Shown piece by piece: positions 6,118 through 9,401 of a stretch of 9,401 nucleotides of DNA. The translations under genes were made by a program, and so were the position numbers. This DNA comes from an uncultured Campylobacter sp. (lineage in GTDB: Bacteria; Campylobacterota; Campylobacteria; Campylobacterales; Campylobacteraceae). The notes below the pieces were generated by a model. The model worked only from the letters and a program-made list of their open reading frames with translations, did no database searches and was not told where the DNA came from. The DNA lies in the NCBI RefSeq assembly GCF_938040115.1, contig NZ_CALHXD010000281.1, positions 1-9,401 of the forward strand. Reading direction: 5' to 3'. Positions within the stretch are counted from its first letter, which is position 1. Each line of letters opens with the position of its first letter.

Positions 6118-6123
6118 ATTTTA
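6118..6123 (-). promoter_or_regulatory. Possible -10 box for the leader / 5'-nucleotidase unit
   Basis: TAAAAT on the minus strand (within GATAAAATTTTC) lies 21 bases before the leader ATG, followed by a short untranslated stretch containing AAGGAG. No -35 box stands out. An alternative, TATAAG, lies a few bases downstream and overlaps the ribosome-binding site. Confidence 0.25.
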
Positions 6124-6246
6124 TCGGTTTCTGATTCTTTTTTATTAGATTGCTTTCTTTCATGCGTCTTGCTTAAACCAAAATCGTTTTTGGCAGGAAA
6201 TTTAAAGTCGCATATTGAACTAAAAATTTTGCAATCTTTTAGTTTA

Positions 6247-6280
6247 TTTGAGCCGAGCGCAAATTTAAACTCGGCTCAAA
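6247..6280. terminator. Eleven-pair hairpin downstream of the Sel1-repeat gene
   Basis: TTTGAGCCGAG (6247-6257) and CTCGGCTCAAA (6270-6280) are perfect complements around a 12-base loop containing AAATTTAAA. It lies just after the minus-strand stop codon at 6288, where an intrinsic terminator would be expected, but the minus side continues as TAAACTAAAAG, not a clean T run. The + side has an AT-rich tail. It is probably a terminator for the minus-strand gene. Confidence 0.5.
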
Positions 6281-6287
6281 TTTAAAT

Positions 6288-6830
6288 TTATTTACGATTT
6301 TTTATTGTATCTAGCCACTTGCAGCCGTCCTGATCACCTTCATCGCAAGCCTTCTTAGCGATTCCCTCAATCATTTTGCAAGTTGCAGTATCGCCTAGTT
6401 TGCATGCTTTGTATCCATATTTCATCGCTTTGTTATTATCTGCTCTTACGAGGTCTAAAGCATAGAGGCACGTATACGCAAGCCCGTACTCGCAACCTTT
6501 GTCAAAAAAATACAACTTTTTTTCCGGATCGTTAGTATATTTTACGGCCTCGTAGCATCCTTGCGCATATCCGTATTCACAAGCTTTTTCGTAAAAATAC
6601 AGCTGATTTTTCGGATCGTAGTTGTAGGAGCTTGCTATCTGGGAGCAAGCTTCGCCGTCATTTTTTTCTTCGCAAGCAGATTTTTGTTTTTCTGAAGCTT
6701 CTTTTTTTCTCGGTGATACTAGCAATCCGGTTGCAGGCGCTTGTATTTCCAAATTCGCAAGCTTTGTTATAAAAAAAACAGCTTTTTTTCCAGATCGTTT
6801 CTGTAATAAGTATCTGCCAGCTGAGTACAA
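6288..6830 (-). CDS. Sel1-like repeat protein, C-terminal fragment
   Basis: A 180-residue frame whose first 43 or so residues are out-of-frame noise. Authentic sequence begins at KKEASEKQKSACEEKNDG and continues with four to five cysteine-paired hairpins: YFYEKACEYGYAQGC, YFFDKGCEYGLAYTC, YGYKACKLGDTATC and KKACDEGDQDGC, ending KWLDTIKNRK. The displaced segment (6710-6853), read in its proper frames, supplies CTQLADTYYRND and KACEFGNTSAC, joining this fragment to the upstream one. No ribosome-binding site or credible start precedes it, so it is unlikely to be made independently. Confidence 0.7.
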   Translation of the reverse strand: MYSAGRYLLQKRSGKKAVFFITKLANLEIQAPATGLLVSPRKKEASEKQKSACEEKNDGEACSQIASSYNYDPKNQLYFYEKACEYGYAQGCYEAVKYTNDPEKKLYFFDKGCEYGLAYTCLYALDLVRADNNKAMKYGYKACKLGDTATCKMIEGIAKKACDEGDQDGCKWLDTIKNRK

Positions 6831-6853
6831 TCATAATCGTTCTTTTGTTCGGT

Positions 6854-7645
6854 TCAAAAAAACTCCAGCCTCTTGCTCATGCCCCCTATCTTGTCGCACG
6901 CTGGGCCTTTTGGATTGTGTTTGCAAGCCATGGTATAAAGCTCTGTGGCTTTTTTATCGTCTTTCATGCCGTATTGATCGCTTTCATAGAGTACAGCTAG
7001 ATTGGCGCAGCCTTCTTTATATTTATCGTAGCAAAGTTTTTCTAAAATTTTCTTGCCCTTTTTGATGTCTTGTTTTATGCCTACGCCATCCGTATAGAAG
7101 TGGCTCAGGATAGCGCACATATCGTATATATCTCTATCGCACAATCCTTCATATAGATTAAACGATTTTTTATAATCCTTTTCTACGCCCTGACCGTAAT
7201 AATACATATAGGCAAGAAGCTTACAAAAAGTATCATCTTTTCCAGCATCGCAACCTTTTTTTGCGTAATTAAACGACTTCTCATAGTTTTTTTGTCTGTG
7301 TGCGATGTAGGCTAGCTTGCCGCAACTTTTAGCATCTTTTGCTTTGCAAGCCGCATCGCGTTTTTCCTCAAGCTCTTTTGGATAGCCCTTGTCGCAGCAT
7401 AGCTGGACCTTGTTTTTTGAATAATCGCAGCACTTTTTGTAGTACTCCGTGACCGTTTCCGAATCGCAAGGCATGTCCGGCTTCGTAGTATCGTAATGCT
7501 TCGCGAGTCGTTCGCAAGACAACCAACTTTTCTCTTTCAGACAATCCTCTTTATCGTAGGCGATGGCCTCTATAGTTTTGCCAGCCGATCTTAGTTGCTC
7601 TGCGATTACAGTACTGCTTTCCGCATTAGCGGATATTGCAAGCAA
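6854..7645 (-). CDS. Sel1-like repeat protein, N-terminal fragment
   Basis: The longest intact part of the broken gene, 263 residues from an internal TTG in the signal peptide (LLAISANA) to the TGA. It carries six or more cysteine-paired helical hairpins; the best are KSFNYAKKGCDAGKDDTFCK, YYGQGVEKDYKKSFNLYEGL and YTDGVGIKQDIKKGKKILEK, the G-x-G-V-x-x-D-x-x-K pattern of Sel1 repeats. The annotated-looking start is artificial: the real ATG lies 32 bases upstream in another frame. If translated from the TTG the product would lack most of its signal peptide and stay in the cytoplasm, where its disulphides could not form normally. Confidence 0.75.
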   Translation of the reverse strand: MLAISANAESSTVIAEQLRSAGKTIEAIAYDKEDCLKEKSWLSCERLAKHYDTTKPDMPCDSETVTEYYKKCCDYSKNKVQLCCDKGYPKELEEKRDAACKAKDAKSCGKLAYIAHRQKNYEKSFNYAKKGCDAGKDDTFCKLLAYMYYYGQGVEKDYKKSFNLYEGLCDRDIYDMCAILSHFYTDGVGIKQDIKKGKKILEKLCYDKYKEGCANLAVLYESDQYGMKDDKKATELYTMACKHNPKGPACDKIGGMSKRLEFF

Positions 7646-7716
7646 TACAACAAAAAGATGAAAACTAGTTTCTTCATAGCGATCTCCTTGTGTGGAATTT
7701 GTTTACTATTAGTTAT

Positions 7717-7722
7717 ACTATA
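7717..7722 (-). promoter_or_regulatory. Possible -10 box for the Sel1-repeat gene
   Basis: TATAGT on the minus strand, inside AAAATATAGTATAAC, lies about 40 bases before the ATG at 7677. TATAAC five bases downstream is an equal alternative. The region upstream is AT-rich with no clear -35. Confidence 0.4.
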
Positions 7723-8021
7723 TTTTGCTAATAACGAGGTTATTTTTAGGATAAATTTAATGATTTCTTTATCTGTATTATTTTTGCGAAATTTGACAAA
7801 TATAAATATTTTATACTGAATTATTTTGAGCGCTTGCTGAGATTGACTGAAAGGATATATTTTTAAATTAGGCTCACGTAAGGGAGCGGTAAGTTGCGTT
7901 TAGAACTGTATTCTTGAAAAGTAATGAGCGTAGTGAAGTAGAATTTAGATATAACACTAAAAATGCACAGGAAAACTATATCATAAACTGTTGAAATTGA
8001 TAAGTGAGAATCAGCTTAAGT
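7723..8021. other. AT-rich spacer between the Sel1-repeat and membrane-protein genes
   Basis: No gene is convincing here. A + frame ending near 7819 begins inside the signal-peptide region of the opposite gene and is its shadow. From about 7896 a + frame reads VFLKSNERSEVEFRYNTKNA and ends at TGA near 7993; it has no start codon or ribosome-binding site and contains the second copy of the dispersed repeat. Confidence 0.4.
7931..7954 (+). repeat. Dispersed imperfect repeat, copy 2
   Basis: It matches 3079-3102 at 20 of 24 positions in the same orientation. Similarity fades outside this core, though the conceptual translations remain collinear for a dozen codons (R-Y-N-T-K-N against R-C-N-N-G-N). 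It may be part of a spacer-borne repeat family. Confidence 0.4.
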
Positions 8022-8681
8022 TTAATTGAGCCTAAAATTAATATTAGTATTTTTACGTAGCCATTTAATATGTATAATAGTATATATGTTAATCATAATA
8101 TATACTATTGCTACATGAATAGTTAAATTTTGAAAAACGCCCATAGCAAGTATCCCGAGTCTATCCGCTAGCCATTCTGAAAATATACTGCTATTTATTA
8201 AGTAGCCATTGTAATTTATATACAGAGCATATCCGAGAAATATAAGACAAAACATACTTATTATACGCTCTTTTTTACTGCTTTCAATTTTAATAAATTT
8301 TTCAGGAAATATTCCTTTATTAAGATATTCATATGTTCCAAAAAACTGCTTAGCCTCATGATTTAATTGCGGCGATTGCATAATACACCATATTAATATC
8401 ATAAGACATACCAGCCATAAGTAGCTAAAATAAAATTCACATAATTCAGGTAAATTGCTCGCACTAGAATAGTATTCTATATTTGGAAAAATATTTTTCA
8501 TGACTTGTGTAAAAAATTTTAGTAAAGGCAGTAAGCTCATTATGTGGTTTGGTAAAATAAAAATAATAAGCAACAAAGCTACGTGCGTATACAGCAAAGA
8601 AATGAAGCATTTACCGAAATAGTTATTTTTTCTAAATTCGATATATTCTTCTTCTAATGTCTTATTGGGGTTGTTTGGCAT
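8022..8681 (-). CDS. Unrecognised four-segment membrane protein, AT-rich
   Basis: The frame is open from a TTG at 8702, but I prefer the ATG at 8681, giving 219 residues. A charged, probably cytoplasmic N-terminus (NKTLEEEYIEFRKNN) precedes four hydrophobic segments near 25-45, 84-103, 139-160 and 185-206. The loop between the second and third is about 35 residues and polar (QLNHEAKQFFGTYEYLNKG); the tail is basic (KWLRKNTNINFRLN). I see no catalytic motif, cysteine pattern or transporter signature and cannot name a family. The base composition is much richer in A+T than hisIE or aqpZ. No strong ribosome-binding site precedes the ATG; a perfect TATAAT lies 36 bases upstream. A transferred gene, perhaps an immunity- or defence-type membrane protein, is possible but not shown. 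Confidence 0.7.
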   Translation of the reverse strand: MPNNPNKTLEEEYIEFRKNNYFGKCFISLLYTHVALLLIIFILPNHIMSLLPLLKFFTQVMKNIFPNIEYYSSASNLPELCEFYFSYLWLVCLMILIWCIMQSPQLNHEAKQFFGTYEYLNKGIFPEKFIKIESSKKERIISMFCLIFLGYALYINYNGYLINSSIFSEWLADRLGILAMGVFQNLTIHVAIVYIMINIYTIIHIKWLRKNTNINFRLN

Positions 8682-8716
8682 TATAAAACTAATCCAGTAC
8701 AAATAAAAATAAAATG

Positions 8717-8722
8717 ATTATA
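8717..8722 (-). promoter_or_regulatory. -10 box for the membrane-protein gene
   Basis: TATAAT on the minus strand is a perfect consensus, in AGTAGTATAATCATT, 36 bases before the preferred ATG at 8681. It leaves too little room for the TTG at 8702 to have a proper leader and so favours the ATG. There is no clear -35 box. Confidence 0.5.
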
Positions 8723-8816
8723 CTACTTCCTGACTTATTCTATACTTGGCATACAATATTAATTATGTCGATTTTTTATTCAATACTATCATTGTTCGGG
8801 TTTGGATATTTTCAAG

Positions 8817-8960
8817 CTACAATCCGTTTGCGATCAAATTTATATTACTGGGATTTAAAGGAGTAAAATTTTCAAACAGTTCGCTTCCTTCATCTATGAT
8901 ATCATTTGAATTTCTATCGTGGACCAAAAGACTACCTTCTTTTTCTAAAATATTTTCCAT
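8817..8960 (-). CDS. Unrecognised 47-residue acidic ORF, possibly the end of a decayed gene
   Basis: The frame begins ATG with a weak AAGAG upstream and encodes MENILEKEGSLLVHDRNSND then an acidic, Asn-rich tail ending NLIANGL and TAG. Residue use (E, D, N, K) looks like real protein, whereas the longer + strand frame covering it is rich in F, S, L and I, as antisense of such a gene would be. The frame is open 20 codons further upstream (NWLSNLVLNIFSRVL before the Met). An A7 run (9011-9017 on the + strand) joins it to another open stretch reading FHKNGYRHIKTEKISIQK in a different frame, so this may be the 3' half of a frameshifted gene. After the TAG the frame also stays open for 17 codons. 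Unknown function. Confidence 0.35.
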   Translation of the reverse strand: MENILEKEGSLLVHDRNSNDIIDEGSELFENFTPLNPSNINLIANGL

Positions 8961-9024
8961 TAATACTCTTGAAAATATATTTAAAACTAAATTTGAAAGC
9001 CAATTAAGAATTTTTTTGTATGCT

Positions 9025-9346
9025 TATCTTTTCAGTTTTTATATGGCGATAACCGTTTTTATGAAATAGAACAGCTAAATTCTAATATTTGAAATGTTAT
9101 AGTTCCCTTCAAATGTTAGGTTATTATAGTGAAAAAGTAAGATAAATCTACATACGCTCGTCTTGCAATCTAAAATTTTCATCGAACAGTAAAATAAAAT
9201 CAAATTTATAGAAAGCATTGCATAAAATAAAACAATTCTGAAAAAATGTACCGCTTTTTATCAAAGGCGCACCATGGTCTAAGAAAAAATTAAAAGAAAG
9301 GGAAACTGCAAAAGAGGCGGTTGAAATACTGACAAATAGAGTGTTT
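9025..9346. other. AT-rich spacer beside the tRNA gene, with an unidentified open fragment
   Basis: No complete gene. A + strand frame open from a TGA near 9239 reads NVPLFIKGAPW, then a run of lysines and ERETAKEAVEILTNRVFW, and continues into the antisense of the tRNA (GGDLNSRPPAYETSA). The part before the tRNA looks protein-like and could be the tail of a lost gene; the part inside the tRNA is meaningless. A perfect TATAAT on the minus strand lies at 9123-9128. Confidence 0.35.
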
Positions 9347-9401
9347 TGGTGTCACGGGGGAGACTTGAACTCCCGACCTCCGGCTTATGAGACCAGCGCT
9401 C
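9347..9401 (-). tRNA. tRNA-Met (anticodon CAT), 3' part, cut by the window edge
   Basis: Read on the minus strand, the sequence enters in the D-arm/anticodon region (GAGCGCTGGT), has anticodon loop CTCATAA with CAT, a variable loop with GGTC, the T-arm GGGAG-TTCAAGT-CTCCC, the acceptor strand CCGTGAC, discriminator A and an encoded CCA. The anticodon stem pairs CTGGT with GCCGG using wobbles. The pattern GTCTCATAAGCCGGAGGTCG is typical of bacterial elongator tRNA-Met. CAT can also be an Ile (lysidine) tRNA, so the amino acid is likely, not certain. The 5' acceptor strand is outside the window and should begin GTCACGG. Confidence 0.92.

Larger units (their letters stand above)
6288..7677 (-). 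pseudogene. Secreted cysteine-paired Sel1-like repeat (Hcp-type) protein, broken at four sites
   Basis: The true start is the ATG at 7675-7677 with AAGGAG upstream. Restoring one T in a run of five (7652-7656) gives the signal peptide MKKLVFIFFVVLLAISANA, cleaved before ESS. The mature protein is a series of alpha-helical hairpins with cysteine pairs spaced C-x7/8-C, for example CKAKDAKSC, CDRDIYDMC and CEYGYAQGC, about thirteen pairs in all. This is the pattern of Helicobacter cysteine-rich (Hcp) Sel1-repeat proteins, which are disulphide-locked in the periplasm or secreted. Further lesions are a TGA at 6854-6856 on an expected cysteine, an extra T (A8 at 6771-6778 on the + strand) and an extra A (T7 at 6702-6708). 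With the indels corrected, 1389 bases give 462 residues plus stop. It is probably a pseudogene or a phase-variable allele. Confidence 0.75.

Noticed and set aside
6854..6900. Selenocysteine or other programmed read-through at the TGA
   Set aside because: No stable stem-loop stands immediately after the TGA, and the gene has three other lesions, so simple decay is more likely.
7595..7819. + strand 74-codon frame with a hydrophobic stretch
   Set aside because: It is antisense to the signal peptide and promoter region of the Sel1-repeat gene; its hydrophobicity follows from AT-rich sequence, and no ribosome-binding site is present.
8746..9069. + strand 107-codon hydrophobic frame
   Set aside because: It starts at a TTG without ribosome-binding site, is rich in F, S and I as expected from antisense of an acidic, Asn-rich gene, and shows no family features. 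The minus strand explains it better, though not conclusively.
9345..9401. + strand peptide GGDLNSRPPAYETSA
   Set aside because: This is the familiar spurious translation of the strand opposite a tRNA-Met gene.

Overview
The window looks like a chromosomal segment from a Campylobacter, most likely of the oral clade around C. rectus, C. showae, C. curvus and C. concisus. The reasons are a fused hisIE gene, a prohibitin-like gene end, cysteine-paired Sel1 (Hcp-type) repeats, and the very frequent CAAATTT/AAATTTG word in spacers and even inside coding sequence. This assignment is from pattern recognition, not a database search.

Left part (1-2447, moderate G+C, + strand): the tail of an SPFH/prohibitin-like gene, a spacer with AT-rich inverted repeats, hisIE (steps 2 and 3 of histidine synthesis) carrying two low-complexity insertions, then two overlapping genes for small paralogous membrane proteins with two N-terminal membrane segments and a cysteine-bearing soluble domain.

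Middle (2448-4558): two long spacers with no convincing intact gene flank an intact minus-strand aqpZ aquaporin gene, which has a strong intrinsic terminator and a cysteine-rich tail.

Decayed block (4559-7677, minus strand): two recognisable genes are broken. A 5'-nucleotidase/UshA-family gene needs three single-base corrections, and restoring them gives an exact reading frame of about 487 codons. It is preceded by a short leader ORF whose stop overlaps its start. A secreted, cysteine-paired Sel1-repeat gene needs three single-base corrections, and it also has a TGA exactly where the repeat pattern expects a cysteine. All but the third nucleotidase lesion fall in or next to short homopolymers, so gene decay, slippage-type variation and sequencing error must be weighed.

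Right part (7678-9401): clearly more AT-rich. It holds a minus-strand gene for an unrecognised four-segment membrane protein, a short minus-strand ORF, an unidentified open fragment, and the 3' part of a tRNA-Met(CAT) cut by the window edge. Composition and the tRNA border suggest horizontally acquired DNA.

The genes do not form one pathway. Only the two paralogous membrane genes (possibly with hisIE) and the leader/5'-nucleotidase pair look co-transcribed. I see no CRISPR array, transposase or complete mobile element.
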